A stretch of DNA of 64,000 nt from Gavia stellata (lineage: Eukaryota; Chordata; Aves; Gaviiformes; Gaviidae). Numbering within the stretch: the first letter of the stretch is position 1; every line of letters begins with the position of its first letter. Made by a program: the position numbers and the translations under genes. This document shows positions 24,501-48,900 of this stretch, one piece after another. A model generated the notes under the pieces. That model worked only from the letters and a program-made list of their open reading frames with translations. It searched no databases and was not told where the DNA came from. The stretch covers positions 9,933,001 to 9,997,000 of the forward strand of contig NC_082637.1 of assembly GCF_030936135.1 (NCBI RefSeq), in the 5' to 3' direction.

Positions 24501-27500
24501 AATTTAAGAGTTAGTGGTGTTCCAGGCACTGAGAAGGGGGTAAATGCTGAATGTCCCAAATTAGAAGAGGGTAAATCCTGTCAACAGATATATACCTACT
24601 CTACACTCAGTACTTTTCCTGCAGCAAAAGGGGTTTTAGCATGACAAGACCTGACCAGTCCCCCAGCTATCTCTACCCCACCCCATTTTTGCACATTACA
24701 GCCACACTACATACGATGAGGGTCACAAGACTCACAGACACATTTTCCCTCCTGGAGGTGGTTAGGTGGGACCATGTTGGCAGTTCTTATGTCTCATGAC
24801 TTATACTTGGGTCTCAAGTCAGCTGCCACCAGATTAACACAAGAGGGGCACCAAGTCACCCCACGATACCCAAGTAACTTCTTGTGGGCACCCATGGCAC
24901 TGACTGCTGGGCAAACATGGGCAACAGGTAAGGCATCCTTATCTGTGCTGGAGGCAGGAGGAAGGTTTCACCCTAGACTCCAGGCAAGAACTCTCCTCCT
25001 CTACCCTTGGGTCAGGATGGTTGGCTGCATTCAAAGGGTGTCTGTTTCCTCGTGTGCCACCAGCTGCAAAGTCTGGCATCACTTAGCTACGCAGGTCCTG
25101 TGAGCCAGCTGGCCTGGGCTGGACTCTTGGACTTAGATGCAGATGAGTTGTGTGCTTTAATTAGAAGATTTTATGCAAGCAAACAAAAGAAGTCAAATAC
25201 ACTTTCATTTGAGACCATCAAAGTGCAGGGGAGCAAGGGACATTTTATAGAAGGTTTCCCAGATCCCAGGGAAGATGTTTCAGCTGGTTCCAGGCAAGCA
25301 GCAGAAATTAGTAGAAAGCAAGTGGATATCCAGGGGAGGCGGAGGGCAGGGGGAGTAGAAGATGAGGTAGATGGGAACTGTGCAAATTCCCTGCAAGGAG
25401 CTAAGATAATTTGTGATCCTGAAACCAATAAAACCACCATTTCAGGCATCACATTCCTTGTTACATTTTCAGAGGTGTATCCTAGTTGGCAATCTTTAAC
25501 CCGAGAGCTTGTTCTCCTTGTTGTCCTCCTCCCATTTATTTATTTCTCTTTCATTCACCTCTTTTGGCAGATTCTCAGCCCCAGCTAGACAGGTCTGCTG
25601 GTGAAATGCTTTGTTAATAGCCATTTGTCCTCAGATCAGCTGGCAGATAGACATCGAAGAACAACTAACTCAGGCTTAACTAAACTTTGTCTTCCGGAGC
25701 AGTTCAATGTGAAGGCTGCAAGCCTTTTTTTCATGTCCTCTGCCACTCCCTATCATCTCTCTGGGCAAAGAGGATATGTACTGCAGCTGGTGGAGCAGGA
25801 GCTCAACCAGTTGGTCCCCCAACAGGGCACTTAGGGAAGACAGATTTTCCTTCCTCAACTATAAATGCCGCTCAGCCTGTAAAAGAGTAGATAAGGGAGT
25901 AGAACTTGTTGCTGAACAGGATGAAGTCTCCATCGCCCTTCCCTGACACTCTCCCAGGGCATTTAGCAGTGTCCCATCTTGAGAAGGGACTGGGTTCCCA
26001 GGGTGAGCATGGAGAAGAGTGCTGGTAGGGCAGCTCCTCTCACCGAAAGGAGCAATTCAGGTGGTAGACCCCTATAAAATGCTAATGCTCATTGCCACAG
26101 GATGTCTCCAGGGCAAAAGGTAAGAATGGATCAAAAAAAGACCTCAGGGCAAATGTATTCAAGGGTGGTTACTAATTGCCATGTTCTTGATGGAACCTCC
26201 AGCTAAGAAAGGCAGTTCACCAGGCGTGGAGAAAGTACAACCAAAGGAGCGATCACACCAGGCTTGTCCTACCTCCTAGGCTTTTCCACCACAGCACCGA
26301 GACCTGGGAGTGGTGGCCCACTGTGGCTGCACCAGGCTGCAGGAGCTGGGGGTGAGATTTTATGTCCCGGCTTCTCTAAACGCGCAGAGAGTGATGGGGA
26401 GGTTAGCAAGCCAGAGCTGCAGCCAGCAAGCACAGACATCTCAGGCACCAAGGGGGAAAGCTGAGCATGAGAGGGGAGAAACTGCAGCAGCTGAAGGGAA
26501 GCCACCTCCTCCCACGTAGGAGTGGGGATGAGGGAGAGGTTTGTCTCCAAGACAGGGTCCCCTGCAAGAAGGACTGTTTTAAGAAGTCACCTGAAATTCC
26601 CAGTGTGACCAAAGAGTGATGGGGGGATTAGAGGAAACCCCACAATAATTTAAGACTCCTACATCACTTGCACTCAGGTTTACCGAGATAATTTGTGCGA
26701 GTGCAGATACCCACTCAGTGGGATTTGCAAGCACATCTAAAGGGATATGGCCACGTTCCCGTGGGTTCCACATATGTAGAAATCTGTTTGGTTTTATTTT
26801 CCACTTTCTTGCCCACAGGTATTGCTGATGTGCCACTGGGTACCTTTCCCAGTAAGGGAAAGGATCCAAAATTGGCTGTGTCTTCCCATTCATGTTGATG
26901 TAACTTTTCAGTAAGTGTTGTTTATGTTGGATTTCTTAACCTGCATAATTCCATGTCATAAAGTTTCTCAGGTGTCTGTGTATCTCGTTCAATGCCCGCT
27001 CTGTGCGGCTGGTTTTACTTCCAAAATACCAGACACCTCTGTACACCTACCATTTGTAAAAAAGAACCTAAACAAACAAACAAAAAAAACCCCAAACCCA
27101 AGGGATACAGGTACTGCAGGGCTGCCTGAAACTATGGCAAATATGGGATCAAGGGTTTCATTCAGTGGTGCAGCAGCTCTTGGCTTGGCTGTGTTTCGGT
27201 AACGTATCCGCACAGATCTATCCAAATGTCAATGCAGACTTTGAGCCGTTCATGCAGTCTGTGCTGTTTCACTTGCAGGGAGAGGGCTTTGACGCTAGTG
27301 GAGACGTGCTGCTTTCAGCAACCAAGACAATTTGATGTCAAGATGGGTTTATGGAGATCAGAAGCTGATTTTTTAAAATTCTTTAGAAATTTTAGGAACA
27401 ACAGATCAAAACCAACTTTTTAGCCCCAAGCTTGTTACACAGTTTAGCAAGGGAACTCCAATTTTCATTCCTTCTTTAGACTGCTGTTAGAGGGCTTAAA

Positions 27501-30148
27501 TAAACCTTAAATAGTCAACCCAGTTTTGCAAATAAAAGAATATCTTGAAATCTTTTTAGACTAGAGTTTGAATCCACCTCCGTACCCTGATTTGATAATG
27601 GTAAATACAAGCCACACCACAAAATTTTGCTGGCAGAGTATTTCAGCTGCTTCGTGAATAAAAATGTTGCCCTTTAGAATGATTGAGTCTTTCTCACTGT
27701 GGCTTTCACACCTTTATGTTATTGACCCTTTCTTTTCCAGTGGCTTTTTGTTTATTATTGTATGGCTAGATAAGAAAATATTTTCAATCTGATAAACCCA
27801 TTTGGCTGTATAATCATTCTCCAGCCCCCTGGAGTGAGATGGTTGCTCTCACTTCTCCAGCCAAATTAATCTTTTGCAGCAGTGACAAGCCACATGACAG
27901 CAGCTGGGTTGTAGACATATTTGCCTGGAGTTCCTCACGTGCATACTCTGCACCCAGAGAAACCTCATGAGGGACATCGCTCCGGAACTGCAGCCTGCAT
28001 GGGGAAGAGTAAAGAGGAACCTCCCGCTCAACAAGGAGTTTGTGGTGCCAGGAAGGGTTTTTATTATTCTTTACACAGTAAATAATAAATGAGGTGGTTT
28101 AACAAGACACGTGTCCAAGGCTCCTACAAGGCTACAGAGGCTCCTAAAGAGTTGAATGCCCACAAACTGAGAGGCCCTGGGAACACCAGGACTGCGGGCA
28201 TGCTGGAATTGGGTGGTGGGCCAGGACTTCTTTCTGCCTTGACATATAGGATGAGGGCAAAATCCTTGACTGCGCAGGAGGGCTGGGAGTACAAGCACGA
28301 CCTGAGCATGCAGAACTACCAAGGACTTACAGGAGGCAGCAAGGAATAGTCAGCCTTTATGGCCCAGTCTTTGCCAATGTTGTTCCTCAATAAAGCCTAT
28401 CCCTCACTTTCTTTCTAGGAAGGCAGGCAAAGACCTGTCCTTCTCCTCTTCTTTGGCCTGTCCTGAGATAAAACCCTTGCAACAGCTTCAGGGTTTCTCT
28501 CTCATAATGGCCTTGGCCCTGTCCCCTTCTCCCAGAGAGCTGCCAGGTGGTTCTTTTTATTGGAAAAGGATGTCATGAACCAAGGTGAAGGTGATGGGGA
28601 GAAGGGAAGAGAGCAAGAAGCTGATGTGTCAGTGCTGATCTCCTTTGGGCACATGTGGACACCTGCTCCAGTGCAGCCCCACCAGACGTGCCTGGAGGTG
28701 GTCAGCCAAGTGCCAACCAGCTCCTGCATTCCCAGCACCCACCACTGTCAGATGGAGAGCTGAAACTCACTTTGGGATAGAAGAGCTGCACAAAGGGAGG
28801 CTGTATTATTCTCCCATCCGCACCGCAGTGCCCAGCAGCATTGGCCCTTTGGTTCGTGATGCCACCTTGCTCCCATGAGACAAAACAGAACAGGGTCTGG
28901 ACGACATCAGCGCTGCTGCTGCCATTTCATGGATGGACAAAGCAAACAGACCTGGAAGAGCTTCCCAAGGCATGCATCTTAAGGCAGCAGGAGAACAGAG
29001 AACCAAAAGTAGGTTTCCCTGGGGCACAGCCGATGTGCCACCGCATTACAGCACCTGTAGCAAAGAGCTTAGACCAGCTGAGAACCGAGAGGAACTGAAT
29101 ACTTGGCCACTTTCAGCCTCTCTTATAAATTTCATAGGTTTAAAAGTCAGAAGGGACAATTCCTGTCAACTTGACCTTCTGTAATATAGAGGTCTGGGAA
29201 TTTCCTCCAGCGGGACTTACTCTTAAGAGTACGGCTTGTGTTTTAACTGAGAGACCTTTTTGCAAGACAGGCAGTCTTAATTTGAAAACCACACACAACA
29301 GAGAATCCACAACACCTTTTAACATTTTGTTCCAGCAACAAATTACTCTCTCTGTCAAGCATGAATAGTTTAAATTGTAGATTTATTTCTTCCTACAAAG
29401 TAAGTATATTTCAATAGCTTGACAACTGGAGTTCATCTGACCTAAAACCCGGATAACTATATTTGGCCAGATGAGTCTTACCTCTCCAGCGACTCCAAAA
29501 GAAAGGCATTAACTACAAGATGATTCATTGCCTTTGAAATTTAGGTATGGAGAAAAAAAGAAAAAATATTTTAGTTTGCATGGGCCTGCCAGATGAATAA
29601 TGCCCAGAAGCACTCTCAAGGCAGCTAAATTGAAAACAAACAGAACCACAATTTGCAGCAATTTAAGGGTACATGCTACCAGGGAAAACACCATCTGCAG
29701 TTAACTCCATCTTTCCCTCCCCACCCTTTAATAACATTTCTAGAGTTCTTGAAATCTGGCATAGCAAACTGTCCTGTACACTCCCTTCCTTAGATGGTTA
29801 GCAAAAAGCTGCCCTAATCATGTCTCATATGGGCCAGACCCTTCTAGAAGGTGAGGCTAAGTTCTCCATAGCTCCCCTTCCACTGATGGCAAGCTACACC
29901 TGCCCCTTTCCACACGGTAATGGATCTACTCAGCAGTGCTTGGCACTTCTTCAACAGATCCCAGAAAGGCCAAAGCTTTACACAGTGGGGATATGGTTAA
30001 GACAAAAAATTTAACCCAAAATTGGTATGGGATTTTATTTCAGTTTTAATAAGGGTAATAACATACACCATTGAAGCACAAGTAAGGCAAAGGTATAGAA
30101 AAAGGCAATTACTACACACCAAGTGGAAGCAGGAAAAATATGGTATGT

Positions 30149-30236
30149 GGCATTGTGGGACATGGTTTAATGGGCCTGGTGGTGTTGGTTGGACTGCATG
30201 ATCTTAGAGGTCTTTTCCAACCATAGTGATTCTGTG
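30149..30236 (+). mobile_element. CR1 LINE 3' tail fragment
   Basis: Only the last 88 bp of a CR1 copy: GGCATTGTGGGACATGGTTT (the same C-terminal coding end as the copy at 9987), then the 3' UTR block GATCTTAGAGGTCTTTTCC and a single ATTCTGTG tail unit. It is strongly 5'-truncated and belongs to the same subfamily as the copy at 9987-10,312. Confidence 0.85.
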
Positions 30237-31215
30237 AATGTACCAAATAAAAAAAAAACAAACCACCCACACCTTGAATCAAAAGTCATAAGGTCTGTAG
30301 TAAGAATTTTAATGCATTGATCAAGTCAGTTGAAGATACAATGTAGTAGAAGAGCAGAAAAAGGATCAACAGTCCTGAAGGGAAATGGGAATTGCCCTCT
30401 GCAGCTATGTTAGTTGATCACAGTAATATGCAAGACTTCTACGCAGATTTTTGAGGGATAAACTTTCAAGATAGAAATGGAATAAAGCAGTATGCTGACC
30501 ACAGATAGAACATACCAAAAAAAACCTCAGCAGCTTTCTAGTTGGTGAATTGCAGGAAGCCACATTCATTCAGACTTCACCGAATTGTTTGGTATGGCAT
30601 CGTATGGGAAGTTATGAGTTATTTTAAGGCAGCACAATTAATACAGGAAAAATACAGCAGGACACAAATCAGCCAAAGAGCAACAATAATTCTATTTATG
30701 GAGGACACAGGCTGGAAGAAAGCTGTTTGTGTAATTCTTTGAGCATTGGGTTCAGGTCTGTAATACTTTTCCTTGCATGACATAGCTAATAAAAAGAAGT
30801 GACAAGTGAAACATGCTGGGTAGTACTGGACAGTATGCCAAATGCAGAGTAGGATTTCATACTCAGAAGAACCGCATTTATTGAAAGAATAGCAAGATAA
30901 GTTAAATGGTACAAAGAGCAAGGGACAAATGCTGATCTCTTGTTCCTTTTGCCTGAAGAATAAGATGCCTGACAGCAGGACATCCCCACCCAATAGCCTA
31001 TACTGTACTGAGTACAGGCATGCCATCACCTCCCACCTGCCCCAAAAGCCCAGCCCAAAAGGGAAAGGAATAAAACACAAATGGAGCATGTAGCTGTATT
31101 GCCTGAAAGGGTTAATTCCATTTTGCTCTTACATGCTGAAGAGGGAGAGGGGTTGAAGAAGCTATTGCTATAGATTACAGATAGCGGCTTAAAAATACAA
31201 TAAACACTAGCATTT
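30237..31215. other. Intergenic between CR1 tail and AQP3 3' end
   Basis: AT-rich, with no recognised feature. A 156-codon minus-strand frame (31,089-30,619) has no known match. Confidence 0.6.
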
Positions 31216-32641
31216 TACAGTGTGGGTATCAACATTTTATTTTTTAAAAATGCAAAAAAGAATACATCATTTTAGTGACTGGAAATGTGTACAAAGTTAC
31301 ATATTTCAAGGAATTCACACATTAAAGAAACAGGCTTTGAAAGAGTTTCTCTAATGCAGTGGCACGGGACCTACAAATTCTTTCACAACCGATACTGCTT
31401 GTTTCAAATACTCTGTAATAATATGGCATTGGAAGAGCCAGAGATCCCCTGAGATGCCAGCACTGCTAGTACAGAAGGTGCCTGACATCAGTCCCTCAGC
31501 CACGAGTACCAGGGATACCCCAGTAATTCTGCAAGGTAGAAAAGGAGATGCTCCAACAACACCATGCCATAATCTAAGGCCAGCACAGAAAAAGCCAACA
31601 GTATCTCAAAGCTGTCAGAGAATAGGCAGTCCCCACACATCTTTAAATTAACTCATCCCAACCCTGGTATTTAGTAACAGCTTTAAAGAGTATATTTATA
31701 TATAAATCTATTTAAAAAAAAAATACTATTGTGAAATTTACATGAACACACACAACTTTAGCAACACCGTGTTTCCAGTGGAACTTGGCTGTTAGCTTCT
31801 TGCAGTTTATATACAAAGCTGATTAATTAGAAAGGCTGATACAGGGAGCCAAGCTTTCTTTCCAGGTTAGCCCCTGGCTAGAACAAGGATTTCCCTATGT
31901 GTTTTCTTCTAGGAGTTGGCAATATTAAAAATTGTGATTAGAACACCAGGGTGCAGTGGTTTGTAAACATTTTATCTTAATATTAAATTAAAATCCAGTG
32001 CATTCTCACTCTCTGCTCTGAAATTACGGATCAGCTGATTGACACAATGTTCTAGGAATATCACGGGAGATAAAAAGTTTGGCCAATAAAAATCCTTTAG
32101 ACAGGTTATTCCTGGTGCCAAGTTATTGACTTTAGAGCAACATCAAGCATGAATTTGATCCATAGTAGAATCACAGGCAATTTTTTTCTGGGATGTAGGA
32201 GTTTCCATTCCATGTTAACAAAACAATTTCAGTTTTGCATGATCTCCACTCTACAGATGGGGACACAGATTTGGAGGGAAACAGTTTGCCAAGCTCCCAG
32301 GCAAGGCCAGCAACACAACCCAGAAGAGCTCCAGATTCCTGAACAACTGGCCCATATTGGAGGTGTTGGACAGCAATGCCCACTTCTCTCCTGACTCCTA
32401 CAGTCCTCAACCCCCTTCTACTAGGGAAAGATTACATGGTACAGCATTTGGGGAAAGGCTCACAGGAAAACGCCTAAAGCAAATGCATCAGGGATACACA
32501 CACACAAAAAGCTAGAATATCTCAAGACAGGAAAAAAACACCTCTTCCTGTTGCTCTTGAAGCTCTTCTTAACTCCTTCCTCATCTTTGCCAACTGCAGT
32601 CCTGAGTAATGAATATCTGCCCCATCTGGGTGGCAGCTTCC
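31216..32641 (-). other. AQP3: AQP3 3' untranslated region (end approximate)
   Basis: This is the stretch from the AQP3 stop codon to the expected cleavage zone after the AATAAA at 31241-31236. It is AT-rich near 31,680-31,720, with an A/T run and several ATTTA-like pieces that could affect mRNA stability (inference). I saw no other AATAAA or ATTAAA on the minus strand inside it. The end is inferred from the signal, so it is uncertain by a few tens of bases. Confidence 0.6.
31236..31241 (-). terminator. AQP3: AQP3 polyadenylation signal AATAAA
   Basis: On the minus strand a canonical AATAAA is followed, about 30-50 nt downstream (31208-31187), by a U/GU-rich stretch reading TGTTTATTGTATTTTT, a typical downstream cleavage element. 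It is the first canonical signal after the stop codon. A further AATAAA at 30039-30034 could serve as a distal alternative. Confidence 0.65.
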
Positions 32642-45854
<13,213 letters not shown>

Positions 45855-45921
45855 CGCAGTAGACGTGCCCTTCGAGCAGTGTCAGGGAAAAAGCAGCAGC
45901 TGATAAAGCCTCAGCAAGACT
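45855..45921 (-). other. AQP3: AQP3 5' untranslated region (start inferred from TATA position)
   Basis: The stretch between the start codon and a transcription start placed about 25-30 nt downstream of the TATA-like element. It has no ATG on the minus strand, so the annotated start would be the first met by scanning ribosomes. A capped 5' end would fix the boundary. Confidence 0.5.
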
Positions 45922-45945
45922 TCATTCCCAGCAGAGCTGCCTTTG

Positions 45946-45953
45946 CTTATAAA
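45946..45953 (-). promoter_or_regulatory. AQP3: TATA-like element of the AQP3 promoter
   Basis: TTTATAAG on the minus strand, about 90 nt upstream of the AQP3 start codon, in the place expected for a core promoter of a short 5' UTR gene. A CACCC-type box (CCACACCCC on the plus strand at 45989-45997) lies about 40 nt further upstream, a class bound by Sp/KLF factors. Function is inferred from position and motif only. Confidence 0.55.
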
Positions 45954-45999
45954 TAAGTTCTGCAACGCCTGACACACCTCCTGGATAACCACACCCCTT

Positions 46000-48900
46000 C
46001 CACCCTCTCCTCAAACCCAACATTTTTTTTCCTCCTTTTCAGCGTGAGACAGAGTGGGTGGTTTTCTTCATTTGCTTTATTGCTTGCACAGGTGAGCGAA
46101 GGATTCGGGAGTTTCAGAAGAAGGAATTAAATGTGACGTAGATGTCCTGCTCAAACCCCTGCTGTTTTCATCACTTACCACCTAAAACATGGGGCCATAT
46201 CTGCCCCTCTCCAGCTTCAACTGAGGTCCTAAAAGACAAATACATGGACTGAGCAGTGTCTTAACCCATTTGTGCAATCACAGTACCCTGCTTTCAGCTT
46301 GCTTTCCCTCCCAAATTCCTGCAGGATGGCAAAGTGATGAGTACTCCTGCTCTGATCCAGAGGTTGCAGATGCTTTAGCAGCAAAATGATGGGGCAGGAG
46401 GGTTTAATCCCCCACACCTGTACTGTGGGCTGAGGCCAAGGCACCTCCTGACTCCAGCAATTACCCAGCTGAAGCATCAAGAAGCAAGACCAGACCTCTC
46501 TCCATGAAAAGCTGCATCTGGGTCCGAACTCTCGTGTATCGTTACAGTTTCTCTCTCCCTCCTGGGGCTTTGGGAGAGCATTTCCAGCCCAGTCCCCGTG
46601 AAAGCTGTGAAGAAAAGTGGTGAGAGTTCCCAAGTGCAGAGCCAATCCCTCATCATAGGACCTTGACAAGGAGAGCACCGACTCACTGAGCCCTGCAGGA
46701 ACCGACCCTTGCTGCCTTTTCATCCTCAGTAATGCCCTGTATCACCCTGGGACAGTTCTATGGGATGGTCTGAATGAAAGCTGTCCCAGTCTGTACCATC
46801 TCGGGTGAGGGCTGCTAACAGGACACGTGCCACTTGTGGCATCTGGTTTCTGTTAAGTGAGTAGTAAAAATTCCCCAGGCTCTTTGACTCACTGGGGCTT
46901 GATGCAGAGCAGCAGGGATGAATTTGCAGGACTGAAGGGCACTCTTTTCCTGGATTTGTTCCTCCACCTCCTTTGCAGAGCCACAGATGCCCAACTTTTC
47001 CCCTTATTTAACTATCAACTTTCCTGTTGGAAAAGCAGAGCTTTTTAGTGCAGTGGTGAATAGGCCTTTATTTCATACAGAAACTGCAGCCAGCCCAAGG
47101 AGTAGCGTCAGGAATGTGGATAAGAAAGCAGTAACGTGTGAGGAATCAAATGCAGGGAAACACTTGGGTCCAAACACAATTACAGGGACAGGAAACTTTC
47201 CTCATTACTTTGCGCTCAGGCTCAGTCTGGTATCGCCAACATCAGCGGGGTCCTCCGAACTACAGCGAGCGCTCCATCAGCCCCATGCATGCTTGCTGCG
47301 GCTGGGGTTTGCAAACCAGCATTCAGGACACCCGTTTTTTACCTTCTCTCCCTCCCCTCACCCTCTTGCTGTGTATCACCCTAGCCATGGAGGATCCACA
47401 GCCGCTCCTCTGCCTCGCTTCCTCCTGCACTCCCCTCTCTTTTATACTCCGCTCTGTCCTTTTCACCCTGACTCTGTATTGAAGACATCTCAGCCAGAAA
47501 TGAAGTTGTGTGTTGGGTTTTTTCCTTTTGGCAGTTCCTAAGCTAAGGTCTGTGGGTTGCTTCGCCATTTGTTGAACCACCAGCGTGCAGATGTTGTCTT
47601 CTGTGGTGTAGGTTTGTTGAGGTTTATTTAGACTGGGTCCTGGACGCGGTCCCTTTCCTGGAGGTGGGGACAGGGCCATAAGACCAGAGAGAGATAGGTG
47701 AGGAGCAAGAGGCATGGGGAAGTGTGATGTTCTCCAGGTAGGTAGGTACATGTCTCCTGTCTGCAGCACCTGAGCCCCTCTGGCTACAAGTTGAGGATAC
47801 AGACATTTCCTCACGACTGCTGAAGGGAGGGGAGATGTCTAGGCTCCCAGGTTGATGGTAGAAGATGGTGGCAACACCAGCATCAAAGCTGGTGCTTGGA
47901 AAAGTCTAGACAGACGCAAGCCAGAGGAGCCAGGGTGGGGTGGGTGCTCTGACACCGGCTCTGCAACTGACTCACTGCCTGACCCTGAGCAAATCCTTCA
48001 CCTTTCCACACCTCAGCTTCTCCATCAGTAAATTAGAGAGAGTGACATCGGATTCCCTTCTTGGGGCGTTGTGAGGGTGAATCACTGCAGTCCAAGATCC
48101 AATGACTTAAAATGAGCAATAGGGACTTATGCAATTGCTTTCCCAACAGAAAGCTATGTTATTGTCTAGGAAGGAGCTTGGGGAAGGGACAGTGATGCAA
48201 CACTAGAAGAAGCAGAAGATCTTTTCAGAAGCAATAACTAATCAAAGTGTGGGTAACGACTGAAAGGCCCCAATGCTGGAGCTTCTCTGTGCCAAGGCAG
48301 GAATTGCCCTGCCACACCATTCAGATGGACTCTAGGTACACATGATCTAAGCGCAAAACAACTAAAAAGATGTGCATCAGCAGCAACAGGTTTCCAAACA
48401 AGCCCATCTCCTACAGTAACTGGTGCACAAGGTACTGGTATCCATCCAGAGCTGCTGGGCTCTCCTAGCACTGGGTGGACACAGCAAGATGTCCATGCCT
48501 TTAGCGTTGCCTTGCACGGACATTCAAAGAAGCTCTTTCACAGCACAAAGGCTCAAAGAAAGGAAATCTCCAAAACTCTGCCACAAAAACTCATGCCTGA
48601 CCTCCAGGTGGTAGTGCCAAAGCTATTGAAGCCCAAGCAAGGGATTTCTGTTGTCAATCATGGTGTGATTCAAGCATCAGGTGTCAAAGTGCCTAGAGTG
48701 AACCACCCCTATCAATCTGTACAGTGTCAAAAAATCAAGGCATTGAGGGGGGCAATATAAGACTTTATGGAAACTGCTGGTTGCCCAGGGGAAACTCAAA
48801 GAGAAAAGGAAGCTCAGCTCAGCAGGGAAACCAGAGACAACATTGTTCTGTTCTGCTCCTTCCATAAATCTCAGTCTTTTCTTCCAGTATCTGCTGGGAC

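Larger units (their letters stand above)
18975..30148. other. Intergenic, no gene recognised
   Basis: About 11 kb with no recognisable exon. It holds a TA run at 19,232-19,246, homopurine tracts at 20,753-20,782 and 21,474-21,525, and an A/C-rich patch at 27,060-27,100. The longest open frame (25,007-25,588 plus, 193 codons) matches no family I know and is about what chance predicts for this length of DNA. Non-coding RNA genes cannot be excluded. Confidence 0.55.

Noticed and set aside
25007..25588. 193-codon open frame on the plus strand
   Set aside because: No known family, no splice or promoter context. A rough estimate from average stop frequency gives about one frame of this length by chance in 64 kb and six frames.
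30034..30039. AATAAA on the minus strand as the main AQP3 polyadenylation site
   Set aside because: It lies 1.2 kb beyond a better-placed AATAAA at 31,241-31,236 and past a CR1 insertion. At most a distal alternative.
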